A DNA stretch of 42,111 bases from Candidatus Poribacteria bacterium (GTDB lineage: Bacteria; Poribacteria; WGA-4E; WGA-3G), in contig JAJDTM010000047.1 of the NCBI GenBank assembly GCA_022827185.1, positions 1 to 42,111 on the forward strand, read 5' to 3'. The stretch's first letter is position 1, and each line of letters starts with the position of its first letter. A program made the translations under genes and the position numbers. Shown in pieces: positions 30,600-39,238 of this stretch. A model generated the notes under the pieces. It made no database searches. It saw only the letters and a program-made list of their open reading frames with translations, and was not told where the DNA came from.

Positions 30600-33017
30600 G
30601 TGTTATCCAGTGTTGAAAAAGCGTTAGAATACGATAAAATCAAAGCACTTTTAAAAAAGTACACCGCTTCTCAACTCGGGACAGCGAGGATTGACACCCT
30701 TACGCCGTCTTATGACGTGGATAAGGTTCGCTACTTGCAAGCGTTATGTAGTGAAGCCAAATGTTTTCAGCAACTTTACGGCGGGGTTCCTTTAAATGGT
30801 TTAAGAGACATCAGAGAATCACTACACCGTGCTGCCAAGACCGGTTCAATTTTAGACGCTGAAGAACTCCTTGAAGTCCGAAAAGTCGCGAAAATTCCCG
30901 GCGACATTCACCGTATCTTTGAAAAACGTGAGCGCGAAGAATTCCCAAACCTCTTTGCTATCGTGGACGCGCTACCAGCCTTCCCTGAATTGGTTGAAGC
31001 AATTGGGTATTGCATCAATCCTGAAGGGGCCCTACTCGACCGAGCAAGTCCCGAATTGCGTAGCATCCGCCGCAAAATGTCGCGTCTCCGGGACAATATA
31101 CATCAAAAACTCGAAGCCACCCTCCGATCACCAGAACATCAAAAAGCGATTCAGGAACCCGTCATCACCTCTCGAAACAATCGGTACGTCATCCCAATCA
31201 AACAAGAAGCGCGGGCATTTTTTCAGGGCGTCGTCCAAGGGCAATCCACAAGCGGCGCGACGTTTTTCGTTGAACCTTTGGGCATTGTACAGATGAACAA
31301 TGAACTGCACGAAGCCGCTGAAGCAGAACACCGTGAAATTCAACGCATCCTCCTTGACCTCACCGACCGCGTCCGCGACTATCTATTAGAACTGGAATTA
31401 TCTCTTGATTTATTGGCAGAACTCGATTTTCTAAACGCAAAAGCGCGTTTCAGCACGGCATTGAACGCCGTTGAGCCTAAACTGAATACGCGTGGAGTCA
31501 TCAAATTGATTGATGCCCGGCATCCCCTGTTGGAATTCCATCTTCAGGATGCACATAAAGCGAATGCCGATGCTGAAGCGGACGCGAATCTACCCGAGCA
31601 GATCGTGCCGACGAATGTTCATATCGGCAAAGACTTCAAAACATTGGTGATCACCGGTCCGAATACAGGTGGTAAAACAGTCGTCCTTAAAACGGTTGGG
31701 TTATTAGTGCTGATGGCACAGTCAGGTTTACATATCCCGGCGGAACACGGTAGTAAAATCGCTATCTTTGAACATGTATTTGCTGATATTGGAGACGACC
31801 AAGGCATAGAACAGAATTTGAGCACTTTCTCTTCTCATATTACTAAAATCGCGGAGATGCTCAGAACAATTGAGGCTTCCGATTATTCGTTGGTCTTGTT
31901 AGATGAGATTGGTGCTGGAACAGACCCCAGCGAAGGAACTGCGCTCGGTATGGCACTCCTCGATTGGCTCGGAAAAGAGCAGGTGAATACCATCGTCACA
32001 ACCCACTACGGGGCACTTAAAGCGTATGCACACACACAGCAAGGTATGGAAAATGCCTCAATGGAGTTTGATTGGACGACGCTACGACCCACATACCGGC
32101 TACAGGTCGGCGTGCCGGGAAGTAGCAACGCCATAAAAATCGCAGCGCAGTTAGGGATTCCATCCGAAATCCTTGAGGAAGCACAAACCCATATCGGAAA
32201 TAACAGTGTCGCTGTTGAGGATTTACTCGTGCGTTTGCAGGAAACGCAAAACGAATTGGACACTGAACGGGATCACCTTGAAGATAAAATCCGAGAGGCT
32301 GAGACCGCTTACCAGAAACATACAGAACTCCTTCAGACTTTGGAAACCGAGCAGCACACGCTAAAACAGCAGGCTGAGAATGAGGCACGTCAAATCATTG
32401 CTGGCGCGCGGCGCACAGTGGAGAACCTTGTCGCTGACATACGCAAGGAACAAGCCTCTAAAAAGAGTATCCGAAACGCTTTCTCGAAAATAGAAACCGC
32501 CAAAAAATCACAGCAACAGGAACAACCTAAGAAACAGTCGGAGCAACCGAAGGTCGAGGTCAATGTTGGTGATAAGGTACGCGTCAAAAAACTGAACCGA
32601 TTCGGAGAGGTTATCGCCATTAAATCCAACGGGAAGGCACCCCTCCAAGTGCTTGTCGGGAACATGCAGATGCAAGCCGCTTACGCCGATATTGACTCAG
32701 TTCATCCGAAACAGAAAAACGCGCATCTCTCGACTTCCGTACTTGATATTCAGTATAACAAAGCGAACACGGTCAACGGTGAACTTAACATTCACGGGCT
32801 GTTTGTAAAAGAGGCATTGGAGGTCACCGTCAAATACCTTGATGACGCAGTTCTCGCCGGACTTCCAACGGTGCGTATCCTCCACGGAAAAGGGACAGGT
32901 GCCTTGCGGAGTGCGGTTCATGCAGAATTGCGTGAAAATCCACTGGTATCTAAATATCAGTTCGCGCCATTTGACCAAGGCGGTGAAGGTGTAACCGTCG
33001 TCACATTCAAAGAGTGA
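30600..33017 (+). CDS. mutS2: MutS2 family ATPase with Smr endonuclease domain
   Basis: This 805-residue MutS2 protein limits homologous recombination and, in some bacteria, splits collided ribosomes. The core and lever regions run to about residue 330. The ATPase carries Walker A GPNTGGKT near 352 and Walker B with SLVLLDEIGAGTDPSEG near 430. A coiled region (about 520-630) precedes the C-terminal Smr nuclease domain, which has LNIHGLFVKEA and RILHGKGTGALRSAV. All expected parts are present. The GTG start at 30600 follows AAAAGGA. Confidence 0.95.
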   Translation: MLSSVEKALEYDKIKALLKKYTASQLGTARIDTLTPSYDVDKVRYLQALCSEAKCFQQLYGGVPLNGLRDIRESLHRAAKTGSILDAEELLEVRKVAKIPGDIHRIFEKREREEFPNLFAIVDALPAFPELVEAIGYCINPEGALLDRASPELRSIRRKMSRLRDNIHQKLEATLRSPEHQKAIQEPVITSRNNRYVIPIKQEARAFFQGVVQGQSTSGATFFVEPLGIVQMNNELHEAAEAEHREIQRILLDLTDRVRDYLLELELSLDLLAELDFLNAKARFSTALNAVEPKLNTRGVIKLIDARHPLLEFHLQDAHKANADAEADANLPEQIVPTNVHIGKDFKTLVITGPNTGGKTVVLKTVGLLVLMAQSGLHIPAEHGSKIAIFEHVFADIGDDQGIEQNLSTFSSHITKIAEMLRTIEASDYSLVLLDEIGAGTDPSEGTALGMALLDWLGKEQVNTIVTTHYGALKAYAHTQQGMENASMEFDWTTLRPTYRLQVGVPGSSNAIKIAAQLGIPSEILEEAQTHIGNNSVAVEDLLVRLQETQNELDTERDHLEDKIREAETAYQKHTELLQTLETEQHTLKQQAENEARQIIAGARRTVENLVADIRKEQASKKSIRNAFSKIETAKKSQQQEQPKKQSEQPKVEVNVGDKVRVKKLNRFGEVIAIKSNGKAPLQVLVGNMQMQAAYADIDSVHPKQKNAHLSTSVLDIQYNKANTVNGELNIHGLFVKEALEVTVKYLDDAVLAGLPTVRILHGKGTGALRSAVHAELRENPLVSKYQFAPFDQGGEGVTVVTFKE

Positions 33018-33041
33018 TACAGCAGTAGATGTTCTATAGAC

Positions 33042-33116
33042 AGGACTTACGCATTTTTCTATTATAACTGCTGGCGGGGTTTGAAACCCCGCCAGCAAGG
33101 GAACTGTGTAAGTCTT
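33042..33116 (+). mobile_element. MITE-like element with GC palindrome, copy 2
   Basis: Ends AGGACTTACGCA (33042-33053) and TGTGTAAGTCTT (33105-33116) are near inverted repeats. The interior palindrome at 33070-33096 is GCTGGCGGGGTTT-G-AAACCCCGCCAGC; its third base differs from copy 1 and the partner base has changed with it. It occupies the gap before dnaG. Confidence 0.75.
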
Positions 33117-33151
33117 AATAGAGGACTTTGACACAAAGAGGCAGATTCATT

Positions 33152-34987
33152 GTGAACCGTTCTCCTAAAAGAAATCATGTGCCACGCGAAACGATTGACG
33201 AAATTCGGAGTCGAAGCGACATCGTTGAAGTGATCTCCGAATGTGGTATCGTGCTGCGTCCTGCCGGTCGTAATTTCAAAGCACTCTGTCCGTTTCATAA
33301 TGAGAAAACTCCCTCCTTTACCGTCTCCGTGGAAAAGCAGATTTTCTACTGCTTCGGATGCCAAACTGGCGGGAATGTCATCTCTTTCGTGCAAAAGCAT
33401 GAAGGCAAATCTTTCTTAGAGACAATAGAGTGGTTAGCAGAACGGCAAAATATCATACTCCCGACGCAAGACCGCCGCGAGAGTGCGAACCGCAAACGAT
33501 TCACTGCTCTGGAAGATCTCAATCGCTTCGCAGTAGAGTACTATCACCGTCAACTTCTCACCGAGCGAGCGAGCACGCCTGCGATGCAATATCTCAAACG
33601 CCGTGGGGTCCAACCGAAAACCCTCCGGTCGTTCCAACTCGGATATGCAACCTCTGGACGCCGCGAATTCGTGAAAGTTGCGACGGGCAAAGGCTTTACG
33701 ATCCAACAGCTAATTGATGTCGGACTCATTAAGGACGAGGACAAGGGACCCCAGGACCGGTTTTGGAATAGAATCCTTTTCCCTATTCAGAATGAACGCG
33801 GTGTACCGGTCGGCTTTGGTGGACGGGCACTCTCTGAAGATCATCAACCCAAATACTTAAATTCTCCCGCAACGACGCTGTATGATAAAAGCAACGTCCT
33901 TTACAACCTCGATAAAGCACGTCAATCTCTCTACAAACAACAGCGTGTACTGCTTGTGGAAGGTTACATGGATGTTTTGATGCTTCATCAATCCGGGATT
34001 GAGCATGTTGTAGCATCCTCAGGTACTTCTCTGAGTGAAAACCATGCGCGTTTATTAAAACGGTTCGTTCCTGAAGTTGTCATCGTTTATGACGGAGATA
34101 CCTCTGGTTTTCAAGCCGCACAACGAGGGTTACACCGACTCCTTGCCGAAGATTTACGGGTGCGTATTGCGCTGCTTCCAGCGGGCGAAGACCCAGACTC
34201 ATTTACACGGCAACACGGTGTTGACGCGTTCACAGAACTCACAGATAAAGCCATAAATCTTATCGAATTTCAGATTCAATCGGCCATTCAAAATCGGGAC
34301 ATTCGCAGAGTCGATGTAAAAACGCAAGTGGTTAAAGAGGTTACCGAAACACTTTTGAATCTCAAAAATCGGGTTGAACGCAGCGAATACATCAAATATG
34401 CAGCGAAGGAACTCCATGTTGATGAAAGGGTCCTTTGGGATGAATTGAAAAACGCAGGGTTCAAAGAAACATCAGCACCTCGTCAAACCAGTCGAGGCAA
34501 GGCCGCACCGCAAAAATTGTCTGCGCGCGCGCTAATTGAACATCAACTTATTGAAGCATTAATTCAAAATCCAGCGTTACTTCCGTATGTCAAAACTCAA
34601 TTTGACGCTCAACATTTCACGGAACCACGCTTCGCCAGAATCGCACAATTGCTCTGGGAGGCGGATACAGATGGTGAACAGGTGGATATTCAAACTCTCA
34701 TCAATGATTCCGGTGATGAGGCGTTAAATGCCTTTGTTTCAAATGCGCTGCTGCGGAGAACACCTCCACCGAACTTACAAGCAAGAGTGGAGGGGTGCCT
34801 CAAGAAATTGCGTAATTTCCATTTACAGGATCTTGAGCAGCGCGTCCGATCACACGCACGCGCCGAAGGTGCTGATGAGATAGAAATCCTTGAGCAGTTG
34901 ATGAAACTTGCAAATGAGAGACGCGCCTTACACGGTCGCGACGTGGGGGACACTCACGATGAAAATCCAAATGAAGGAAGGAGCTGA
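33152..34987 (+). CDS. dnaG: DNA primase
   Basis: This 611-residue primase makes RNA primers for replication. The CHC2 zinc finger (CPFH near 46 and CFGC near 68) is followed by the catalytic core with the TOPRIM motifs VLLVEGYMDVLM near 267 and IVYDGDTSGFQAA near 310. A C-terminal helicase-interaction region begins after about 430. GTG 33152 is chosen because AAAGAGG lies ten bases upstream and the sequence VPRETIDEIRSRSDIVEVISE then follows normally; the frame continues to TTG 33128. Its stop overlaps the rpoD start (TGATG), the classic macromolecular synthesis pairing. Confidence 0.96.
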   Translation: MNRSPKRNHVPRETIDEIRSRSDIVEVISECGIVLRPAGRNFKALCPFHNEKTPSFTVSVEKQIFYCFGCQTGGNVISFVQKHEGKSFLETIEWLAERQNIILPTQDRRESANRKRFTALEDLNRFAVEYYHRQLLTERASTPAMQYLKRRGVQPKTLRSFQLGYATSGRREFVKVATGKGFTIQQLIDVGLIKDEDKGPQDRFWNRILFPIQNERGVPVGFGGRALSEDHQPKYLNSPATTLYDKSNVLYNLDKARQSLYKQQRVLLVEGYMDVLMLHQSGIEHVVASSGTSLSENHARLLKRFVPEVVIVYDGDTSGFQAAQRGLHRLLAEDLRVRIALLPAGEDPDSFTRQHGVDAFTELTDKAINLIEFQIQSAIQNRDIRRVDVKTQVVKEVTETLLNLKNRVERSEYIKYAAKELHVDERVLWDELKNAGFKETSAPRQTSRGKAAPQKLSARALIEHQLIEALIQNPALLPYVKTQFDAQHFTEPRFARIAQLLWEADTDGEQVDIQTLINDSGDEALNAFVSNALLRRTPPPNLQARVEGCLKKLRNFHLQDLEQRVRSHARAEGADEIEILEQLMKLANERRALHGRDVGDTHDENPNEGRS

Positions 34988-36528
34988 TGATGGATTTTAA
35001 AGACCATCCTACGCTTGATTATCTTGATACCGAGGGCACTGATGAACTCGGATATGACGATGAAATCGCTGAAATCGCCGCAGTTAATAGCGGTTATACT
35101 GATGATTCGGTGAAAGTGTACATGCGCGAGATGGGGAAATTTCAGTTACTTGATAAAACGCAAGAGGTTGAACTCGCTAAACGGATTGAGGCTGGACATC
35201 GCACCGCGCATGAAGCCACTTTTAGCACTGCTCTTGCGATTACCGAGATTCGGAAACTCCTCTATAAAATCGTTACGGCTAAAAAGCGGGCTTCCGATAT
35301 TATTGATATGCACGTTTCCAGCACTTCAACGCAGAATAAGGAAAAGAAACTCCGTGAGCAAGTCAAGAAGGCGTTGGGTGTCCTCGAAACCCTTGAGATG
35401 GAACGGCTCACTACCGACATTGCTGCAACCGCTAAAAATGGGAAGCGGTCTCCGAAGAAATCGAAAAATCACGCGAATCTCATTAAGACCCTTGAAGATC
35501 TCAAGATTGACCGAGAAGAGATTAGTAAAATCTCTGACCTCGTCAAACAGGCTGAGTACCAGATCAGCATGTGGGAAACCGAAATCCAGCAGCTGCAGCA
35601 GAAGTATGATATTCCTGATGAGTGGCTGAATGGCAGTAACGGCACTGAACGGAAGTTGGAAACCGATACCGTGAGAAATGCCTATGTGACGATTATCCGC
35701 TTACAGCGGAATATCCGGCAACACATGAACGAAGTTGGCATCTCTCGTGACCAACTCAAGGCGCTCACCCAGCAAATTGACAAAGGTGAATCTGAAGCGC
35801 AAGATGCAAAGATGGCAATCGTTGAAGCCAATCTCCGACTTGTCGTAAGTATCGCAAAAAGGCACAAATATCGCGCATCAGGACTCGAATTCCTGGATTT
35901 GATTCAGGAAGGGAATATCGGATTAATGCGGGCGGTTGACAAGTTTGATTACCAACGCGGCTATAAGTTTAGCACTTATGCCACATGGTGGATTCGGCAG
36001 GGCATTACACGCGCGATCGCCGACCAAGGACGAACCATTCGTATACCCGTACACATGCACGAACGGATTAACAAAATTCGGCGCGTGCAGCGTTCTCTGC
36101 TACAAGAATTAGGGAATGAACCCACTGCCGATCAGATTGCTGAAGATCTCAAAATCTCAACCAGTAAAGTTAACGAGGCTTTGGCGGTCGCACCAGAAAC
36201 AGCCTCTCTGGATACGCCAATCGGTGAGGAAGATGAGAACCCGCTCGGTGCTTTTATTGTTGATGTGGATTCGCCGTCTCCTGTGCAAGAGGCAGAGTTA
36301 AATATCCTCAAAGAGCAGATTCAAGATGTCCTTTCCGATCTAAACGAACGCGAAAGAAAAGTGATTTCTCTCCGTTTCGGGATTGAAGATGGCTACCCGA
36401 GGACGCTTGAAGAAGTGGGTAATATCTTTGATGTCACACGCGAACGGATCCGCCAAATTGAGGCGAAAGCACTCCGTAAATTGCGACACCCAAGGCGAAG
36501 TCGAAAATTACGCGATTTCGTCCACTAA
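34987..36528 (+). CDS. rpoD: Principal RNA polymerase sigma factor
   Basis: This 513-residue primary sigma-70 factor carries region 1.2 (DDSVKVYMREMGKFQLL) near residue 38. Regions 2.1-2.4 lie near 282-341, with SGLEFLDLIQEGNIGLM and YKFSTYATWWIRQGITRAI. Region 3 follows, and region 4.2 (VTRERIRQIEAKALRKLRHP) lies near 475. The TTGACA/TATAAT-like promoters found across the window fit this factor. The insert between regions 1.2 and 2 is about 200 residues and charged. A GGAAGGAG site overlaps the end of dnaG, so the two genes are translationally coupled. Confidence 0.97.
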   Translation: MMDFKDHPTLDYLDTEGTDELGYDDEIAEIAAVNSGYTDDSVKVYMREMGKFQLLDKTQEVELAKRIEAGHRTAHEATFSTALAITEIRKLLYKIVTAKKRASDIIDMHVSSTSTQNKEKKLREQVKKALGVLETLEMERLTTDIAATAKNGKRSPKKSKNHANLIKTLEDLKIDREEISKISDLVKQAEYQISMWETEIQQLQQKYDIPDEWLNGSNGTERKLETDTVRNAYVTIIRLQRNIRQHMNEVGISRDQLKALTQQIDKGESEAQDAKMAIVEANLRLVVSIAKRHKYRASGLEFLDLIQEGNIGLMRAVDKFDYQRGYKFSTYATWWIRQGITRAIADQGRTIRIPVHMHERINKIRRVQRSLLQELGNEPTADQIAEDLKISTSKVNEALAVAPETASLDTPIGEEDENPLGAFIVDVDSPSPVQEAELNILKEQIQDVLSDLNERERKVISLRFGIEDGYPRTLEEVGNIFDVTRERIRQIEAKALRKLRHPRRSRKLRDFVH

Positions 36529-36535
36529 CCTTAAT

Positions 36536-36564
36536 TTGATTTTAAACTCAGAATATAGTATAAT
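36536..36564 (+). promoter_or_regulatory. Promoter of the tRNA-Met/tRNA-Val pair
   Basis: TTGATT (36536-36541) and a perfect TATAAT (36559-36564) are separated by 17 bases. A GC palindrome (36590-36616) lies between the predicted start (about 36571) and the first tRNA. Confidence 0.7.
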
Positions 36565-36589
36565 TCTTATATCAAAAGCAACCCCGTTT

Positions 36590-36616
36590 GCAGGCGGGGT
36601 TTAAAACGCCGCCTGC
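36590..36616 (+). repeat. GC palindrome in the tRNA leader
   Basis: GCAGGCGGGGTTT-A-AAACGCCGCCTGC; one mismatch in the right arm compared with copies at 26694 and 29219. The sequence CAACCCCGTTT just before it matches the left part of MITE copy 1, so this is probably a partial element. Confidence 0.8.
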
Positions 36617-36632
36617 AGTGCTTAAGCACGAA

Positions 36633-36705
36633 GGGCCCATAGCTCAGTGGTCAGAGCCACCGGCTCATAACCGGTTGGTCCTAGGTTCGAGTCCTAGTGG
36701 GCCCA
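36633..36705 (+). tRNA. tRNA with CAT anticodon (elongator Met, possibly Ile2)
   Basis: Acceptor stem GGGCCCA/TGGGCCC with an A discriminator, anticodon stem ACCGG/CCGGT with loop CTCATAA, and T arm CTAGGTTCGAGTCCTAG. The anticodon is CAT at 36666-36668. The paired G1-C72 rules out the usual initiator form. It could be elongator tRNA-Met or, if modified with lysidine, tRNA-Ile reading AUA. CCA is not encoded. Confidence 0.93.
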
Positions 36706-36716
36706 TATCCCTACGT

Positions 36717-36789
36717 GGGGCGTTAGCTCAGGGGTACGAGCGCTACCTTCACACGGTAGAAGTCACTGGTTCAAATCCAGTACGCCCCA
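36717..36789 (+). tRNA. tRNA-Val (anticodon CAC)
   Basis: Acceptor stem GGGGCGT/ACGCCCC with an A discriminator, anticodon stem CTACC/GGTAG with loop TTCACAC, so the anticodon is CAC (reads GUG). T arm ACTGGTTCAAATCCAGT. It lies 11 bases after the CAT tRNA, in the same transcript. CCA is not encoded. Confidence 0.95.
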
Positions 36790-36804
36790 TCGGTTACCGA
36801 ATTC

Positions 36805-36910
36805 AGGATGGACGCATTTTTCCCTGATAACGGACATCCTATGCAGGCGGGGTTTTAAACCCTGAAGAAATACCCAAGCAAAAACCCTGCAAGGGGGCTG
36901 CGTAAGTCCT
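36805..36910 (+). mobile_element. MITE-like element, copy 3, with a broken palindrome
   Basis: Ends AGGATGGACGCA (36805-36816) and TGCGTAAGTCCT (36899-36910) form imperfect inverted repeats. The interior starts like the palindrome (GCAGGCGGGGTTTTAAACCC at 36843-36862), but its right arm is replaced by unrelated sequence. The stretch after the left end (GCATTTTTCCCTGATAACGG) matches the reversed right part of copy 1. It lies 15 bases after tRNA-Val. Confidence 0.65.
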
Positions 36911-36930
36911 ATCGAATCGAGGAGACGGAG

Positions 36931-38013
36931 ATGGAAAGTTGGGAGACCCCACATTTCGTAGAGGCAGGGGTGAAAGCAATTGACTGCGACATCCATAACG
37001 AAGTCCCAACCTTGCAGACACTCTACCCGTACATGTCTGATTTCTGGTGCGACTATTGTCAGAACTCCGGTTTTAGAGGTCCCGATGCAAACGATTATCC
37101 ACGAGGCGCACCGCTAACGACGCATCCTGACGCGCTTTCCCCGTGGGACATGGATCTCGCACATGTACGCGAACGGCTCCTTGACGGTTGGAACCTGGAA
37201 TACGGTGTTCTCAATTGTGCCTACCGCGTGCAAAGTATTCATAACCCAGACCTCGCCGCAGCGATCGCACAAGCGGTAAACGATTGGCAAATAGAACACT
37301 GGCTCGATCCAGAACCCCGACTCCGGGCTTCACTTGTGATTCCAAGTCAGATCCCCGAACTCGCCGCAAAGGAAATTGAGCGAGTCGGAGAACATCCAGG
37401 GTTCGTCCAAGTTGTTTTGCCTGTTAGGTCTCGGATACCTTATGGCAACCGACTCTATCATCCGATTTATGAAGCTGCAGTTCGACATAATCTCGCTATA
37501 GGTATCCAGTACGGTGGCGCGCCGGGTACCCAACCTTCACCCACAGGCTGGCCATCAACATTTTTAGAGGAATATAGCGGAATGACGCAGGTCTTCCAAG
37601 CACAGGTGATTAGCCTCGTCGCGGAAGGGATTTTCGACCGGTTCCCAGAACTTCGTGTTGTGCTTATTGAAAGCGGTTTTACATGGCTACCCGCAATGAT
37701 GTGGCGGATTGATAAAGAGTGGCGCGGCCTCCGAAACAATACACCGTGGGTCAAACGTCCACCCTCTGAGTACATGCGAAAACATATCCGGTTTACCTTA
37801 CAACCTATTGATGCACCACCGACACCCGAGCAGCTCCTTCAGATCATCGGGCAATTGGAATCTGATGAGATGCTGATGTTTTCAACGGATTATCCGCATT
37901 GGCAGTTCAATACACCGAACGAGGCACTCCCATCAGAATTACCGGGGCCACTTGCACGCAAAATCTTGCACGAGAACGCAAGCACTTTCTATCAACTGCC
38001 CCAGGCCCGGTAG
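36931..38013 (+). CDS. Amidohydrolase-2 family protein, paralogue A (Gln at a usual His position)
   Basis: This 360-residue TIM-barrel protein has the N-terminal DCDIHN motif (residues 18-23), DPEPRLRASLVIPSQIP, and FSTDYPHWQFN with the catalytic aspartate near the C-terminus. It aligns well with the paralogue at 38141. At residue 193 it has Gln (IGIQYGG) where the paralogue has His (IGIHFGG), a likely metal ligand in this family. The enzyme may therefore bind metal differently or have changed function. ATG 36931 has a GAGGAG site. The stop codon falls within a palindromic repeat. The family includes decarboxylases and hydrolases of aromatic compounds. Confidence 0.85.
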   Translation: MESWETPHFVEAGVKAIDCDIHNEVPTLQTLYPYMSDFWCDYCQNSGFRGPDANDYPRGAPLTTHPDALSPWDMDLAHVRERLLDGWNLEYGVLNCAYRVQSIHNPDLAAAIAQAVNDWQIEHWLDPEPRLRASLVIPSQIPELAAKEIERVGEHPGFVQVVLPVRSRIPYGNRLYHPIYEAAVRHNLAIGIQYGGAPGTQPSPTGWPSTFLEEYSGMTQVFQAQVISLVAEGIFDRFPELRVVLIESGFTWLPAMMWRIDKEWRGLRNNTPWVKRPPSEYMRKHIRFTLQPIDAPPTPEQLLQIIGQLESDEMLMFSTDYPHWQFNTPNEALPSELPGPLARKILHENASTFYQLPQAR

Positions 38014-38036
38014 GTGCGGTTTGCAACCGCACCGGA
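38008..38036 (+). repeat. Palindrome GGTGCGGTT-TGC-AACCGCACC
   Basis: Perfect 9-bp arms (38013-38021 and 38025-38033) directly after the stop of paralogue A, preceded by CGGTA. It has the same design as 39243-39263, where two base pairs differ with matched changes on both arms. Confidence 0.85.
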
Positions 38037-38097
38037 CTTTGCCAAGAAATTATTGTGGCACTAACGGATACTTTACATTTCCACAAGATATTAACCT

Positions 38098-38123
38098 ACA
38101 ACTTATAACTTATAACTTATAAC
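38098..38123 (+). repeat. Heptamer repeat tract, ACTTATA variant
   Basis: Three ACTTATA units stand 18 bases before ATG 38141. All units have T at the variable position, unlike the ACTAATA and ACTGATA tracts. Confidence 0.8.
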
Positions 38124-38140
38124 CCACAGAGATCAACGCC

Positions 38141-39217
38141 ATGGAAAACACAAAAACGAAACGTTTGAAATATCCAGTTATTGATTGCGATGTCCACAAT
38201 TCTGTGCCACCCGGCGGGTTGTCCCCGTATCTATCCCAGCGGTGGCAGGATCACCACAAGATTTTTGGGCTTCGTGGTCAAATCGGTGGCTACTATCCGC
38301 GGGCACTACTGAACGCTGCACGCCACGATGCATGGCCCCCTTCAGGACTCTCACCGGGGGCAGATTTAGGGTTCATGCAAGAGCAACTGCTGGATACATG
38401 GAATATTGAATACGGCGTGTTGAATCCGCTAATCCCAGTCGGTGAACAGTTAAATATTGAATACGGTGACGCGCTTGCAAGCGCGGTCAACGACTGGCAA
38501 GTTGCCGATTGGGTGGAACCAGAGCCACGCCTACGTGCCTCTATCGTCCTGCCGTATGAGAACGGGGACCTCGCCGCTGCAGAGGTCCATCGGTGCGGTC
38601 CAAATCCAGCGTTTGTTCAGATCCTGCTCCTCGCGCGGACACGGGAACCGCTTGGCAACCGGAAATATTGGAAAATCTACGAGGCAGCCGTTGAATACGA
38701 TCTACCCATCGGTATCCACTTCGGCGGCAATCAGGGACCCATCACAGGTGCCGGATGGCCCTCCTACTACATAGAGGATCACGGCGGTATGCCGCAAGCC
38801 TTCCACACGCAAGTTATTAGTTATGTCTGTGAAGGCGTATTTGACCATTTTCCGACGCTCAAGGTTGTGCTAATTGAAGGTGGATTCGCGTGGCTACCAC
38901 CGCTCATCTGGCGACTCGACGCAACATGGGAAAAGCTCCGCGTTGAGATCCCGGATCTCAAACGTAAGCCTTCGGAATACATCCGCGACCATTTCTGGCT
39001 CAGCACACAGCCGATGGAAGAACCACCGAAACGCGAGTATTTCGAGCAGATGCTTGAGCAGATGGACATGAACGACAAACTCATGTTCGCTACAGATTAC
39101 CCACATTGGGATTTTGACGCACCCGACCGTGCGCTACCCAGTTTCCTCGCACCCGATCTGCGTAAAAAAATCTTATCAGAAAACGCCCGCGACCTTTACG
39201 CATTTGAAAAACTGTAG
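38141..39217 (+). CDS. Amidohydrolase-2 family protein, paralogue B
   Basis: This 358-residue protein has the full set of family motifs: DCDVHN at residues 18-23, LPIGIHFGGNQGP with His193, and FATDYPHWDFD near the C-terminus. It is close to paralogue A over the whole length (for example the pattern AVNDWQ and DWVEPEPRLRAS). A tandem duplication with later divergence explains the pair. The substrate is unknown; the adjacent Rieske protein suggests an aromatic-compound or similar pathway. No strong ribosome binding site is seen before ATG 38141 (CAGAGATCAACGCC). Confidence 0.88.
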   Translation: MENTKTKRLKYPVIDCDVHNSVPPGGLSPYLSQRWQDHHKIFGLRGQIGGYYPRALLNAARHDAWPPSGLSPGADLGFMQEQLLDTWNIEYGVLNPLIPVGEQLNIEYGDALASAVNDWQVADWVEPEPRLRASIVLPYENGDLAAAEVHRCGPNPAFVQILLLARTREPLGNRKYWKIYEAAVEYDLPIGIHFGGNQGPITGAGWPSYYIEDHGGMPQAFHTQVISYVCEGVFDHFPTLKVVLIEGGFAWLPPLIWRLDATWEKLRVEIPDLKRKPSEYIRDHFWLSTQPMEEPPKREYFEQMLEQMDMNDKLMFATDYPHWDFDAPDRALPSFLAPDLRKKILSENARDLYAFEKL

Positions 39218-39238
39218 TGGTGATTTTCCCTTAAAATA

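Noticed and set aside
36633..36705. Initiator tRNA-fMet assignment for the CAT tRNA
   Set aside because: The first base pair is G-C, whereas bacterial initiator tRNAs have an unpaired 1-72 position.
36588..36827. Open frame beginning MQAGFKTPPAV across the palindrome and tRNAs
   Set aside because: It is a translation of the GC palindrome and of two tRNA genes. The same QAGF-x-TPPAV peptide appears in frames at 29217 and 33062 for the same reason.
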